Positions 33,577 to 43,135 are shown, counted from the first letter of the stretch. The stretch: 50,100 nt of DNA from Alistipes sp. UBA928 (GCA_002293665.1 DBDQ01000012.1:1-50100), one strand, 5' to 3'. Program-made: numbers and translations. The notes: a model not told the origin generated them from the sequence alone.

Positions 33577-33927
33577 TTATAAAATATCCATCGCAACGGC
33601 AGCAACCACGATAATCGTCACAACAGGAAGTATCAAACCAAGTATAATATTTTTTCTAAACAGCCGACAATTCAGATATGCTATCCACACCAGGTAGACC
33701 GGATAAGCAAGAACCAATAGCATGACCAAAAGACCGAGCAAAAAACAAGGGTGATAATAGCTTAAAGCATAAGCCGTTAAAAAAGCAATCGCAGGCCAAA
33801 GCAGGGTCGGCAACAACACAACAGCCAAATTCAAGACTCTAAACCACACAGGCAAATCACTCGAAACCAACCCTTTAATCACCCTCACGACCCGTCTCAT
33901 TGCCAATACAATTGCCTCCTCCGGCAC
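33577..33927 (-). CDS. Small integral membrane protein
   Basis: 116 residues with three hydrophobic segments (about 29-55, 60-82, 92-115) and a basic N-terminus (MRRVVRVIKG). No conserved motif is recognisable. Codon use in this part of the - strand run is less GC-rich, as in uvrA's 5' end. It sits between pyrI (2 bp gap) and uvrA (11 bp), so it is probably co-transcribed with both. An inner ATG at residue 10 (33900) could be the true start. Function unknown. Confidence 0.7.
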   Translation of the reverse strand: MPEEAIVLAMRRVVRVIKGLVSSDLPVWFRVLNLAVVLLPTLLWPAIAFLTAYALSYYHPCFLLGLLVMLLVLAYPVYLVWIAYLNCRLFRKNIILGLILPVVTIIVVAAVAMDIL

Positions 33928-33929
33928 AT

Positions 33930-34403
33930 TTATTTCTTAAGCTCCATGCGCTTCTGTGAAGTCAGTTTTTCACAGTAACGGCACCTCAAAGCAATCTCCC
34001 CACTTGCTCCCGAAACCACCTCGAAAGCCGTCTCAATGGGCTGATGATTAGTCACACACATCGGATTGGCACACCGCACAAAGCCTTCGATCCGTGCCGG
34101 CACCTCCACCCGCCGTTTCTCGACAACCGCAAAATCCCGAATGGTATTCACCCGCGCATCAGGCGCAAAAAGTGCGATCCTGTCGATCTCGTGCGGCGAC
34201 GGATAACGGTCGTTGATCTTTATTATCGCCTTGGTACCCAAACGTTTGCTCTCAAGATTCGTACCGATGGTCATTCTATGCTCGGTGTCGCGATCAAGCC
34301 CCATGATGGTAATGATCTTGAACAGCGCGGCGGGCGGAATATGGTCGATCACCGTGCCGTTCTCGATCATCTGTACTTCCATTATTTTTTCCTGTGCTGC
34401 CAT
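33930..34403 (-). CDS. pyrI: Aspartate carbamoyltransferase regulatory subunit
   Basis: 157 residues, standard PyrI size. The N-terminal allosteric domain has GTVIDHIPPAALFKI and MGLDRDTEHRMTIGTNLES; the C-terminal zinc domain has four cysteines in RCANPMC and RCRYCEKLTSQ. It makes the dodecameric ATCase with PyrB and confers CTP/UTP inhibition. It starts 14 bases after the pyrB stop, the usual pyrBI order. A second in-frame ATG at residue 8 (MEVQMIENG) is a possible start. Regulation at transcription is not visible. Confidence 0.96.
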   Translation of the reverse strand: MAAQEKIMEVQMIENGTVIDHIPPAALFKIITIMGLDRDTEHRMTIGTNLESKRLGTKAIIKINDRYPSPHEIDRIALFAPDARVNTIRDFAVVEKRRVEVPARIEGFVRCANPMCVTNHQPIETAFEVVSGASGEIALRCRYCEKLTSQKRMELKK

Positions 34404-34417
34404 GACTGAAATAATTC

Positions 34418-35347
34418 TTATTTTTTAACGTCTAACAAGTAACAGATTATCGCCATTCGCGCGTACACACCGTTTTCCACCTGCGAAAAGTAGTATGCGT
34501 GTGGGCTGTCGTCGACGTCGGCCGCAATCTCGCCGACACGTGGCAGCGGGTGTAAAATCTTCATCGTTTCGCGTGATCCTGAGAGCATTGCCGCATGCAA
34601 AACATATGTATTCTTAACTCGTTCGTACTCCATCGGATCGTTGAACCGCTCCTTTTGAATACGCGTCATGTAGAGGATGTCGATGTCGTCCAAATGACCG
34701 TCGAGTTCAGTGAGTTCGCTATACTTCAGTCCCTTCTTGTCGAGCAACGTGCGATACTCGACAGGCATCCGAAGTTCAGACGGCGAGACGAAAACAAATT
34801 CAGTGTCGAAATGCGACAGTGCCTCCAACAGCGAATGCACTGTGCGCCCGTACTTTAGATCACCCACCATCATCACCTTCAATCCATCGAGCCGTCCCTG
34901 CGTTTTCTTAATCGAGTAAAGATCGAGCAACGTCTGCGAGGGGTGCTGATTGGCGCCATCGCCCGCGTTGACCACCGGCACCCGCGCCACTTCGCTCGCA
35001 TAGCGCGCCGCACCCTCGAGCGTATGTCTCATCACGATCATATCGCAATAGTTTGAGATCACGGAGATGGTGTCGTGCAGCGTTTCGCCCTTCGAGACGC
35101 TTGTGTTAGCTACGTCTGAAAACCCTATCACCCTGGCGCCCAGGCGATTGATAGCACTCTCAAAACTGAGCCGCGTGCGCGTCGAGGGCTCAAAAAAAAG
35201 CGTCGAGATGACCCGCCCCTGCAACAGGCCGCGACTGGCGACTCCTCCTCCTGCCAAATCACGCTCGAACTCGGCGGCAATCTCCATTATGCGCAGAATC
35301 TCATCCTTCGTGAAATCAGTTATTGAAATCAAGCTTTTCTTTCCCAT
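34418..35347 (-). CDS. pyrB: Aspartate carbamoyltransferase catalytic subunit
   Basis: 309 residues. The carbamoyl-phosphate loop FEPSTRTRLSFESA is at about 52-65; HPSQTLLDLYSI near 138 and DILYMTRIQKERF near 222-235 complete the active site. It condenses carbamoyl phosphate (from CarAB) with aspartate, the committed step of pyrimidine synthesis, in the cytosol. The pyrB-pyrI order and close spacing show one transcript. The upstream neighbour is a broken lipoprotein gene 32 bp away; I see no attenuator-like structure in that gap, so UTP-sensitive control, if any, is not evident. Confidence 0.97.
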   Translation of the reverse strand: MGKKSLISITDFTKDEILRIMEIAAEFERDLAGGGVASRGLLQGRVISTLFFEPSTRTRLSFESAINRLGARVIGFSDVANTSVSKGETLHDTISVISNYCDMIVMRHTLEGAARYASEVARVPVVNAGDGANQHPSQTLLDLYSIKKTQGRLDGLKVMMVGDLKYGRTVHSLLEALSHFDTEFVFVSPSELRMPVEYRTLLDKKGLKYSELTELDGHLDDIDILYMTRIQKERFNDPMEYERVKNTYVLHAAMLSGSRETMKILHPLPRVGEIAADVDDSPHAYYFSQVENGVYARMAIICYLLDVKK

Positions 35348-35379
35348 AATCTATCTATTTTTCACGTGATTACACCTAA

Positions 35380-35735
35380 TTACCTCTCCTGATAAACGCC
35401 TATTGCGCCATGCGTTCGTATCGACCAAACGCCGGCAATAATATTCCTCCTGTAACCATACATCGACACAACCACGTCGTCCGCCGCTTCCCCACCATCG
35501 CCACACACCACATCCACTGTGACACGGGCCGTATTCCGCCTCTCCTCTGCATTTCCCTTGTAGATAAAGGTGTGGAATCACCGTTCAGCATAATCGACGC
35601 CTCCGAGTAGCCCCCTCCGCCACCTCCCAACCAACTATATGTTCCGGGAATGGATTTATAGCTACATGCTGCACTAAACACAAGCATAGACACAATCGCG
35701 ATCACCCTGAAAATATTCACATTACGCCTCACCAT
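35380..35735 (-). pseudogene. Small lipoprotein gene with a dinucleotide frameshift
   Basis: From the ATG at 35735 a lipoprotein signal (VFSAAC, Cys24) is followed by GTYSWLGGGGGGYSEASIML. After GDST near 35575 the frame gives an implausible Trp/Arg/Cys-rich tail ending at 35400. Another frame at this point instead reads FIYKGNAEERRNTARVTVDV and ends GVYQER at TAA 35380-35382, a normal beta-rich sequence. Removing two bases from the CACA at 35570-35575 restores one 117-residue protein, so an AC duplication is the likely lesion. Family unknown. It lies between yigZ and pyrB on the same strand. A sequencing error is an alternative. Confidence 0.72.
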
Positions 35736-35743
35736 CTCAACTT

Positions 35744-36349
35744 TTACTTCACAACCTCAAACTTCGCGCCCTCACATTTTTCAAGCCGTCCCGCAAGTTC
35801 CTCCATCCTGCCATGCCGTATCAACAGGCGCAGGTGACACACATTGTCGAAATGTTGCTCCAATACCCTCGGTTCCAACTCTTTCACTACACGCATCACA
35901 CCGTTAAGCTCCTCATAAGGACATTCGACCTCAATCTCCACATCAACCGTCCGCAACACAATCTCCGAAGCCGCCAACACCTCCGTCGTCGCATCTTTAT
36001 AGGCCGTAATCAGCCCGGGAACACCCAACTTTGTCCCACCGAAATACCTGACCACCACCACTATGCAGTCAGTCACCTCAACCGAAAGCATCTGTCCGAG
36101 AATCGGCCGGCCGGCGGTTCCGCTCGGTTCTCCATCGTCGTTCACCCGCCACGTTTCACCTCTCGGCCCCATCCGCCACGCGTAACAGTGGTGCGTGGCG
36201 TCATAGTATTTTTTCCGCAACGCATCCAAATGTTTCTTAACCTCATCCTCACTCGTAACCGGCCACGCGTAGGCCAAAAATTTACTGCTACGTTCTCTCA
36301 GCGCAGCCTCAGCAGGAGCCGCAATCGTCTTATATTCATCGTCTTGCAT
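35744..36349 (-). CDS. yigZ: YigZ/IMPACT family protein
   Basis: 201 residues from the ATG at 36349 (MQDDEYKTIAAPAE), where family members begin; a GTG at 36367 is possible. Hallmarks: RSSKFLAYAWPV near 21-32, DATHHCYAWRMG near 50, DDGEPSGTAGRPIL near 71 and VRYFGGTKLGVPGL near 101. The C-terminal domain (about 130-201) is the ferredoxin-like UPF0029 part. The family is linked to translation control in eukaryotes and unknown in bacteria. It lies 24 bp after lepB in the gltX-dapB-lepB run and just before the broken lipoprotein gene. Confidence 0.9.
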   Translation of the reverse strand: MQDDEYKTIAAPAEAALRERSSKFLAYAWPVTSEDEVKKHLDALRKKYYDATHHCYAWRMGPRGETWRVNDDGEPSGTAGRPILGQMLSVEVTDCIVVVVRYFGGTKLGVPGLITAYKDATTEVLAASEIVLRTVDVEIEVECPYEELNGVMRVVKELEPRVLEQHFDNVCHLRLLIRHGRMEELAGRLEKCEGAKFEVVK

Positions 36350-36373
36350 CGACCGAACACAGCACACTTGGCA

Positions 36374-37732
36374 TCAACGAATCTTTCTGAACATCCTGTT
36401 CCAACGTATCTTCCCGTCGAAGAGACCCTTATCCTTGTCAAGCGACAGCCACACAAACGACGCCTTGCCAACAATGTGATCTTCAGGCACAAAGCCCCAA
36501 AAACGTGAATCAAGAGAATTTTGCCTGTTATCGCCCATCATCCAGTAATAGTCCATTCGGAAAGTATACTCGCTCGCAGGCGCACCGTTGATATAGATCA
36601 CACCGTCTCGCACCTTCAGGTCATTACCCTCGTAAGCATCGATAACACGCTCATACAAAGGCAGGTTATCAAGCGTCAGCGCAACCGTCGCACCACGTGC
36701 AGGAATCCACAGCGGCCCGAAATCACTCTCGGTCCAACCCGTGGTACCAGTATTCGGAAAAGTGTCACCGCCACCAAACCCAACCTGCTCCACAGAAAGC
36801 ACATTGCTCATAGCACGCACTTTTTCAAAATTTTCAGAGGTTAGAGGCATCGCGTCATACACACCCACAGCCGGATTGTACATGACGTCGGCGCGCGAAA
36901 TACCCATCCCGTCGAGCACGGCAAAAGAGATCGGCGACGAGGTTTTAACGTCATATCGCAACTGCAAACCGGGTATCTCCTTCTGAACCAAACCATTAAC
37001 ATAGAGTTGAGAGGCACGGATCAGAATGGAATCGCCCGGCAATCCAACGCACCGTTTCACATAATTTTCGCGCTTATCCACGGGCCGCGACACTATAGTG
37101 TAGCGCTCTTCAAGAGCCGCACGACCCGCTACGGCCCCGAGTTGCCGCTGATAATCACGCAACACATCGTAGTACGTAACATCCGGATACTCAAGCAAAA
37201 CCGTGTCGCCAGCCGGAAAATTGAACACCACCACATCGTCGCGTTCGATCGGCCGCAGTCCCACGAGTCTTTTATACGGCCGCCGGATCATCTCGGAGTA
37301 CGACTTAGCACCAGTCGTCGAGAATGGCATCGTATTGTGTACCAGCGGCATGGAGATCGGCGTGTTGGGCATTTTCGGCCCGTAGGTCAGTTTACTGACA
37401 TACAGATAATCGCCGACCAGCAAGCTCTTTTCCATCGACGGCGAGGGGATAACGAACATCTGAAACACAAAAATGTGGATGATCGACGCCACGACGACAG
37501 CGAAGACAATCGCCTCGATCCATTCGGCCGCCACACGATATAAAGAGTTTTGCTCACGCACACTCCTGTGATATTTAAGCACATAGCGGCTGAAATATTT
37601 CGTTATAAACAGATCGAAGAGCACAACTATGCCCAACAGCATCCAAAGATTGTGCATCCACCACACAAAAACCAGAATATAAAGAAATGTCCAGACACAG
37701 AACTTTGCCCACTTATTATTCAGACCTCTCAT
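36374..37732 (-). CDS. lepB: Signal peptidase I
   Basis: 452 residues, the long Bacteroidetes form. Two N-terminal helices (about 15-45 and 70-90) anchor it in the inner membrane. The catalytic Ser is in IPSPSMEKSLLVGDYLYVSK near 95 and the Lys in NYVKRCVGLPGDSI near 225; the C-terminal box MMGDNRQNSLDSRFWG lies near 395-410. An insertion of about 120 residues between the Lys and the C-terminal box is typical of the group. It removes signal peptides from exported proteins. It starts 3 bases after dapB's stop, so it is in the gltX operon. Confidence 0.95.
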   Translation of the reverse strand: MRGLNNKWAKFCVWTFLYILVFVWWMHNLWMLLGIVVLFDLFITKYFSRYVLKYHRSVREQNSLYRVAAEWIEAIVFAVVVASIIHIFVFQMFVIPSPSMEKSLLVGDYLYVSKLTYGPKMPNTPISMPLVHNTMPFSTTGAKSYSEMIRRPYKRLVGLRPIERDDVVVFNFPAGDTVLLEYPDVTYYDVLRDYQRQLGAVAGRAALEERYTIVSRPVDKRENYVKRCVGLPGDSILIRASQLYVNGLVQKEIPGLQLRYDVKTSSPISFAVLDGMGISRADVMYNPAVGVYDAMPLTSENFEKVRAMSNVLSVEQVGFGGGDTFPNTGTTGWTESDFGPLWIPARGATVALTLDNLPLYERVIDAYEGNDLKVRDGVIYINGAPASEYTFRMDYYWMMGDNRQNSLDSRFWGFVPEDHIVGKASFVWLSLDKDKGLFDGKIRWNRMFRKIR

Positions 37733-37735
37733 GGC

Positions 37736-38500
37736 TTACAATTTAAGTAAATCGTTCATCGAGAAGACCCCCTTGCGTCCGGCAGCCACTTCGCTCACAA
37801 GGAACTCGGCTGCCGAGACTGCTCCGGCTGCCAATCCCGCGCGGCTTTTTATGTTGTGCGTCAGCGTAATAGCATCCACCGGCGACTCGTATGTAACAGT
37901 GTGGGTTCCGGGGGCAACACTTCGCCTCACCGACACCACTTCGAGCTCCGCGGGGTCGAACGCGCCCACCGCCTGACACCCCAAAACCCAGCGCAATTTC
38001 CGGTCGAGCGCGGCCACGATATCGTTGGCGATCACGACAGCCGTCCCGCTGGGAGCATCTTTTTTCTGAACATGATGAACCTCCTCCACCGTCACGTCGT
38101 ACTCCGCGAAACGGTTCATCATCTCAGCCAACCGACGGTTGAGCTCAAAGGTGACGTTGACCCCGATCGAATAGTTCGACGCATAGAAGAACGCTCCCCC
38201 GCGCTGGCGGCAAAGCTCCTCCACCTCAGGCAGATGCGCCGTCCACGCAGTAGTTCCGCACACCACCGGCACCCCGATCTCCAAGCACTTCACAATGTTA
38301 CCGAGCGCCGTATCGGGAGTAGTGAACTCTATCGCAACATCCACACCACTCCCCTCGAGATCATCTATTTTTGCGTAGCTGACTCCGCCGTCGGCATTCT
38401 GCCCCACGTCGATCACGAGCGCCACCTCATGTCCGCGAGCCACAAGTATCCGCTCGATCTCGCGGCCCATTTTTCCATATCCGATTATCGCAACTTTCAT
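37736..38500 (-). CDS. dapB: 4-hydroxy-tetrahydrodipicolinate reductase
   Basis: 254 residues. Nucleotide loop IGYGKMGREIERIL at the N-terminus; catalytic EVHHVQKKDAPSGTA near 142-156 with His, Lys and the SGTA loop. It reduces the product of DapA in lysine and diaminopimelate synthesis, so serves peptidoglycan as well. Its ATG overlaps the gltX stop (38497-38500). No dapA is in the window. Length and motifs are canonical. Confidence 0.96.
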   Translation of the reverse strand: MKVAIIGYGKMGREIERILVARGHEVALVIDVGQNADGGVSYAKIDDLEGSGVDVAIEFTTPDTALGNIVKCLEIGVPVVCGTTAWTAHLPEVEELCRQRGGAFFYASNYSIGVNVTFELNRRLAEMMNRFAEYDVTVEEVHHVQKKDAPSGTAVVIANDIVAALDRKLRWVLGCQAVGAFDPAELEVVSVRRSVAPGTHTVTYESPVDAITLTHNIKSRAGLAAGAVSAAEFLVSEVAAGRKGVFSMNDLLKL

Positions 38501-40047
38501 ATTTTCAAAATCTTAATCGCCTGATCTATTCTGAACAGCGTCTCTGCTTTTCCGATTATCTCACAAATTTCAGCGATGCCCGGCCCCATCGAAGCCCCCA
38601 CGATCGCCAAACGCAGCGAGTTCATCACCTGTCCCATGGGATGCCCGCCCTCTTCGACCCAACCGTGGATCACAGCCTCGAGATGCGCCGCCGTCCAATC
38701 GCCCGTCGCCGCCAGCACCTCGCGCAGAGTCGCTACACGGGCCGGATTTTCACCTTTCCAAAACTTGGCCGACGCCTTCTCGTCATAACGCACCGGGGCA
38801 ACAAAAAAGTACGACGACAACTCCCAAAGATCGCCCACAAAAGTGGCACGCTCCTTCACGAGGCCCACAACACGCTCCAGTTTAGCACGTTCCCAAGCGA
38901 TACCCTTGTCCAACAATATTGGCACGAACGCATCCGTCAGCTCGGCATTCGACTTGCGTAGCATATACTCGTGATTAAACCAGCGCGCTTTCTCGGGCTG
39001 GAACCGCGCACCCGACTTCGACACCCGATCCAAAGAGAACAGCGCCACAAGCTCCTCCATCGAGAAAATCTCCTGCTCCGTGCCGGGATTCCAACCCAAC
39101 AGCGCGAGCATGTTGACGAACGCCTCGGGAAAGTAACCCTCCTCGCGATAGCCCGCCGAAATCTCCCCCTCGGGCGAGATCCAGCGCATCGGGAAGACAG
39201 GAAAACCGAGTTTGTCGCCATCGCGTTTCGAAAGTTTACCTTGCCCTGTCGGCTTCAGCAACAGTGGCAAATGCGCAAACAAAGGCTGCGACTCCGTCCA
39301 ACCGAAAGCGCGATACAGCAGATAGTGCAACGGCAGCGACGGTAGCCACTCCTCACCACGGATCACATGGCTGATCTCCATCAGGTGGTCGTCCACAATA
39401 TTAGCCAAATGATAGGTCGGCAACCCGTCGGAAGACTTCCACAACACCTTGTCGTCCAAAGTGTCTGTCGCTATGGTCACCTCGCCGCGGATCAGGTCGT
39501 TCATCACGACCTCCTCTCCGGCAGGTATCCTGAAACGTATCACATACTGGTCGCCGCGGTCGATACGCGCCGCCACCTCGTCGGCACTCAGCCTCAGCGA
39601 AGTCTCTAGCCCCTCGCGCACGGTGTGGTCGTAAGAGAACTTACCGCCCGCCGCCTCGGCCCCGGCCCGCAGCGCATCCAGCGACTCGGCCGTGTCGAAA
39701 GCGTAGTAGGCCCAACCCGACTCGACCAACTGTCGCGCATACTTTAAATATATATCCCGCCGCTCGCTCTGCCGATACGGCGCATGCGACCCCTGCGACG
39801 CAACCGAAACCCCGTCGCCTGCACCTATGCCTTCATCTATTTTGATGCCACACCAGCGCAGCGAATCAAGGATATACTGCTCCGCCCCCGGCACGAACCG
39901 CGCCGAATCGGTATCCTCAATCCGGATAATGAACTTCCCGCCATGCCGCCGCGCGAACAGATAGTTATACAGCGCCGTCCGCACGCCGCCCATGTGCAGC
40001 GGCCCGGTAGGCGACGGCGCAAAACGCACCCTTATCTCTCTCTTCAT
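38497..40047 (-). CDS. gltX: Glutamate-tRNA ligase
   Basis: 516 residues. The class I signature appears as FAPSPTGPLHMGG near 8-20 and the KMSKS-type loop as GKLSKRDGDKLG near 261; the C-terminal anticodon-binding domain follows. It charges tRNA-Glu in the cytosol. It is the first gene of the run gltX-dapB-lepB-yigZ, overlapping dapB by 4 bases. The 128 bp before it (to ychF) hold no clear promoter box on this strand. No discriminating GlnRS-like insertion is seen. Confidence 0.97.
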   Translation of the reverse strand: MKREIRVRFAPSPTGPLHMGGVRTALYNYLFARRHGGKFIIRIEDTDSARFVPGAEQYILDSLRWCGIKIDEGIGAGDGVSVASQGSHAPYRQSERRDIYLKYARQLVESGWAYYAFDTAESLDALRAGAEAAGGKFSYDHTVREGLETSLRLSADEVAARIDRGDQYVIRFRIPAGEEVVMNDLIRGEVTIATDTLDDKVLWKSSDGLPTYHLANIVDDHLMEISHVIRGEEWLPSLPLHYLLYRAFGWTESQPLFAHLPLLLKPTGQGKLSKRDGDKLGFPVFPMRWISPEGEISAGYREEGYFPEAFVNMLALLGWNPGTEQEIFSMEELVALFSLDRVSKSGARFQPEKARWFNHEYMLRKSNAELTDAFVPILLDKGIAWERAKLERVVGLVKERATFVGDLWELSSYFFVAPVRYDEKASAKFWKGENPARVATLREVLAATGDWTAAHLEAVIHGWVEEGGHPMGQVMNSLRLAIVGASMGPGIAEICEIIGKAETLFRIDQAIKILKI

Positions 40048-40175
40048 ATATATTTTTCTGTCAATTTCATCGTCAACAGCGCATAATCCCTGCCCTCACT
40101 GTCCGTTTCACTGCGCCGCACACCTCGACCGCCACGAGATACTCCGGCAACTCCTCCGCACCAGCCCGGCGCACG

Positions 40176-41276
40176 TTACACATTAAACAGGAAGTGCATA
40201 ATATCGCCATCCTGCACAACATACTCCTTGCCCTCGATGGCGATCTTTCCCGCCTCGCGGCAAGCCTTCTCGCTGCCGAGCGCCACGTAATCGTCGTATT
40301 TTATCACCTCGGCACGAATAAACCCGCGCTCGAAATCGGTGTGAATGATCCCCGCCGTCTGTGGCGCCTTCATCCCTCGTGTGAAAGTCCACGCGCGGCT
40401 CTCGTCGGCCCCGGTGGTGAAATAGGTTTGCAGATCGAGCAGTTTGTACGCCGCCTTGATAAGCCGCGCCACACCCGACTCCTCAAGCCCCATCTCGGCA
40501 AGAAACATCTGCCGCTCCTCATGCGAGTCGAATTCGGCAATCTCGGCCTCGATCGCCGCGGCAACGATCAGTATCTCCGCCCCCTCGTCGGCCACTGCGG
40601 CACGCACAGCCTCCACATAGGCGTTCCCCCCGGCAGCCGAAGCCTCGTCCACGTTGCACACATAGAGCACTGGCTTGTCGGTCAACAGGTTCAGGTCGCT
40701 GATAAACTTCCGATCCTCCTTATCGAGCTCCACGGTGCGAGCCGAACGTCCGGCCGCCAGAGCCTCCTGATAGCGCACCAAAATATCGTAAGCCCGCCGC
40801 GCCGCCTTGTCGCCACCCGTCTCGGCCTGTTTCTTCACCTTTCCTATGCGGCTCTCGACGGTCTCGAGGTCTTTGAGCTGCAACTCCATGTCGATCACCT
40901 CCTTGTCGCGCACGGGATCGACAGAGTCGTGAACGTGAGTGATGTCACCGCTGTCGAAACATCTCAGTACATGGATTATAGCGTCGGTATTGCGAATATT
41001 CCCGAGAAATTTATTCCCCAACCCCTCACCCTTCGAGGCGCCCTTGACGAGTCCGGCTATGTCTACTATCTCGATGGTGGTGGGTACGACGCGACGGGGC
41101 TTGTCGATCTCCACGAGGCGTTCCAACCTCTGATCGGGCACCGTTATCACCCCCACATTGGGTTCGATGGTACAGAAAGCAAAGTTCGCCGCCTGAGCGC
41201 GGGCGTTCGACAGCGAGTTGAACAGAGTGGATTTACCCACGTTGGGCAGTCCCACTATGCCACATTGTAGAGCCAT
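40176..41276 (-). CDS. ychF: Redox-regulated ATPase YchF (Obg family)
   Basis: 366 residues. P-loop GLPNVGKSTLF at residues 8-18, switch DIAGLVKGASKGEGLGNKFL near 71, the Asn-x-x-Glu adenine-recognising motif as NVDE near 206, and a C-terminal TGS domain closing KDGDIMHFLFNV (written here VQDGDIMHFLF). YchF hydrolyses ATP rather than GTP and binds ribosomes. It has its own promoter at 41304-41335, nearly the same as that of hicBA, and lies upstream of gltX. Confidence 0.95.
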   Translation of the reverse strand: MALQCGIVGLPNVGKSTLFNSLSNARAQAANFAFCTIEPNVGVITVPDQRLERLVEIDKPRRVVPTTIEIVDIAGLVKGASKGEGLGNKFLGNIRNTDAIIHVLRCFDSGDITHVHDSVDPVRDKEVIDMELQLKDLETVESRIGKVKKQAETGGDKAARRAYDILVRYQEALAAGRSARTVELDKEDRKFISDLNLLTDKPVLYVCNVDEASAAGGNAYVEAVRAAVADEGAEILIVAAAIEAEIAEFDSHEERQMFLAEMGLEESGVARLIKAAYKLLDLQTYFTTGADESRAWTFTRGMKAPQTAGIIHTDFERGFIRAEVIKYDDYVALGSEKACREAGKIAIEGKEYVVQDGDIMHFLFNV

Positions 41277-41303
41277 ATTTTCGTTCGAATTAAATAATCA
41301 TAC

Positions 41304-41335
41304 AAAGGTAGTGATAATCGGGCTAAACGCCAAAC
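41304..41335 (-). promoter_or_regulatory. ychF promoter
   Basis: On the minus strand TTTG (41335-41332) is 20 bp before TACCTTTG (41311-41304). The -33 is extended as TTTGGCGTTTAGCC. The leader to the ATG is about 20 bases. The gap 41277-41557 between ychF and miaB has nothing else beyond a weak GACACCG/CGGTGTC stem near 41488-41510. Confidence 0.78.
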
Positions 41336-41557
41336 ACGAACCGATTATTCCAAAACGTGCAGTTTTCACAAAAAAAATAACTGTTTTTACATACTTAATG
41401 GCACGTTTTCAGAACGGTCATGCAAGATGGCCTCTTCAACGAAGTAGAGGAGGAGGAGAACAATTGGGGGGGGCAGGGACCATTGGACACCGCTCCGGTC
41501 CCGGTGTCGGGCGCCAGTATTTGTGTCAAGAGCGAAGCGGGGAAAGCATGGTAGAGT

Positions 41558-42901
41558 TTAAATCTCCACCCCCTGAAGAGTAGCCGAAGAGCAATCGGTA
41601 ACCCGAACACGCACATAATCGCCCGGACGATGATCGCCACGGGAAATAACGACGACCTTGTTCTGCGAAGTGCGTCCAAACACCTTGTCATCCGACCGTT
41701 TGCTGGTACCCTCCACGAGTATCTCGAACTCGCGGCCCACATCGCGGCGATTACTCTCGAGCGAAAGTTCGTTCTGCAACGCTATTATCTCCTCGAGGCG
41801 TGCGGTCTTCACCCCGTCGGGCACATCGTCGGCCATCGTCCGCGCCGCCAACGTACCCTCCCGCTCGGAGTATTTAAACATGAAAGCAAACTCATACCCC
41901 ACCTCGCGCATCAGCGACAGCGTCTCGGCATGTTCTTCGGGAGTCTCGCCACAGAATCCGGCGATGATGTCGGTCGAAATGGCAGCATCGGGCATCGCGC
42001 GGCGAATGGCGGCTATGCGGTCAAGATACCACTCGCGCGTGTAGCGGCGGTTCATGCGTTCGAGCACACTGCTGCTCCCCGACTGTGCCGGAAGATGTAT
42101 CGCGCGGCAGATATTGGACGCTGCGGCCATCGTCTCGAGCAATCTGTCCGAAATATCTTTAGGGTGCGAGGTCGCAAACCTCACCCTCAGCAGCGGACTG
42201 ATCTCCGCCACACACCTCAGAAGCTCCGGAAAGTCCACCTCCCCGAAAGAGTACGAGTTGACGTTCTGCCCCAACAGCGTCACCTCGCGATAGCCGGCAT
42301 CGAACAGTTCGCGCACTTCGCGCAGTATCGTTTCGGGCTCGCGGCTCCGTTCGCGTCCACGGGTGTAGGGCACCACACAGTATGAGCAGAAGTTGTTGCA
42401 CCCGCGCATGATGGCCACAAAGGCGCTCACTCCAGCCGTGTCGAGCCTCACGGGCGAAATCTCGGCGTAGGTCTCCTCTTTCGACAGTTCGACGTTGACA
42501 CCGCGCCCTCCCGCCACAGCCTCGCCCACAAGCACCGGCAACGACCGGTAGGCATCGGGCCCGGCAACTATGTCCACGGCGGGCCTCTCGGCCACGATCC
42601 GTTCGGCCAATCTCTCGGCCATGCAGCCTATCAGTCCCAGCACCATGCCCGGACGCCGGCGCTTCAACGCTGCGAGTTCATCGAGCCGGTTCCATATCCG
42701 CTGTTCAGCCCCTTCGCGAATCGAGCAGGTGTTGAGCAGCACCACATCGGCACTCCGCAGATCGTCGGCCCGCCCAAACCCATCGACCGCCATAATAGCC
42801 ATCACAGTCTCGCTGTCCACGACATTCATCTGACAGCCATAAGTCTCGATATATATCTTCCGCCCGACCCCAACAGCCGGTTTCACACTCTGAAAATCCA
42901 T
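41558..42901 (-). CDS. miaB: tRNA-2-methylthio-N6-dimethylallyladenosine synthase
   Basis: 447 residues with the three expected parts: the N-terminal UPF0004 domain (IETYGCQMNVVDSE near 18, second FeS cluster Cys at STCSIREG-type NTCSIREGAE), the radical SAM triad CNNFCSYC near 168 with the TRGRERSR that follows, and a TRAM domain at the C-terminus (ending DCSSATLQGVEI). It adds methylthio groups to A37 of tRNAs. It starts one base after the hicA stop, so it may be read from the hicBA promoter. The next gene, ychF, has its own promoter. Confidence 0.96.
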   Translation of the reverse strand: MDFQSVKPAVGVGRKIYIETYGCQMNVVDSETVMAIMAVDGFGRADDLRSADVVLLNTCSIREGAEQRIWNRLDELAALKRRRPGMVLGLIGCMAERLAERIVAERPAVDIVAGPDAYRSLPVLVGEAVAGGRGVNVELSKEETYAEISPVRLDTAGVSAFVAIMRGCNNFCSYCVVPYTRGRERSREPETILREVRELFDAGYREVTLLGQNVNSYSFGEVDFPELLRCVAEISPLLRVRFATSHPKDISDRLLETMAAASNICRAIHLPAQSGSSSVLERMNRRYTREWYLDRIAAIRRAMPDAAISTDIIAGFCGETPEEHAETLSLMREVGYEFAFMFKYSEREGTLAARTMADDVPDGVKTARLEEIIALQNELSLESNRRDVGREFEILVEGTSKRSDDKVFGRTSQNKVVVISRGDHRPGDYVRVRVTDCSSATLQGVEI

Positions 42902-42902
42902 A

Positions 42903-43133
42903 CTAATTTCCCAAATAGTCGAGCAACTCTTTTTTCGAGACTCCGATAGTTCTCAAATTCGACCTTACGATAAACCCCGGAACGGGATCGATATGTGTTT
43001 GAAGAATTACAGGGCGACCCAAATCGGATCGTGCCCACACCTCATGCCCACCGGTTATCATGACAAGAGCAAGCCCCTGACTTTCCAAAAAGTCCCGGAA
43101 CTTTTTAAGCTGAATATTATCTGTCGTCCCCAC
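42903..43133 (-). CDS. hicA: HicA-family toxin (mRNA interferase)
   Basis: 76 residues, typical HicA length. The double-stranded-RNA-binding-like fold has the catalytic His in TGGHEVWARSD near 28-38 and ends RTIGVSKKELLDYLGN. It should cleave mRNA when freed from HicB. It starts 2 bases after the hicB stop and ends 1 base before miaB. The order antitoxin-then-toxin is the less common arrangement for hic loci. Confidence 0.85.
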   Translation of the reverse strand: MGTTDNIQLKKFRDFLESQGLALVMITGGHEVWARSDLGRPVILQTHIDPVPGFIVRSNLRTIGVSKKELLDYLGN

Positions 43134-43135
43134 GG

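Noticed and set aside
41218..41583. 121-codon + strand frame between ychF and miaB
   Set aside because: It begins as the reverse of ychF, and the product has no domain pattern.
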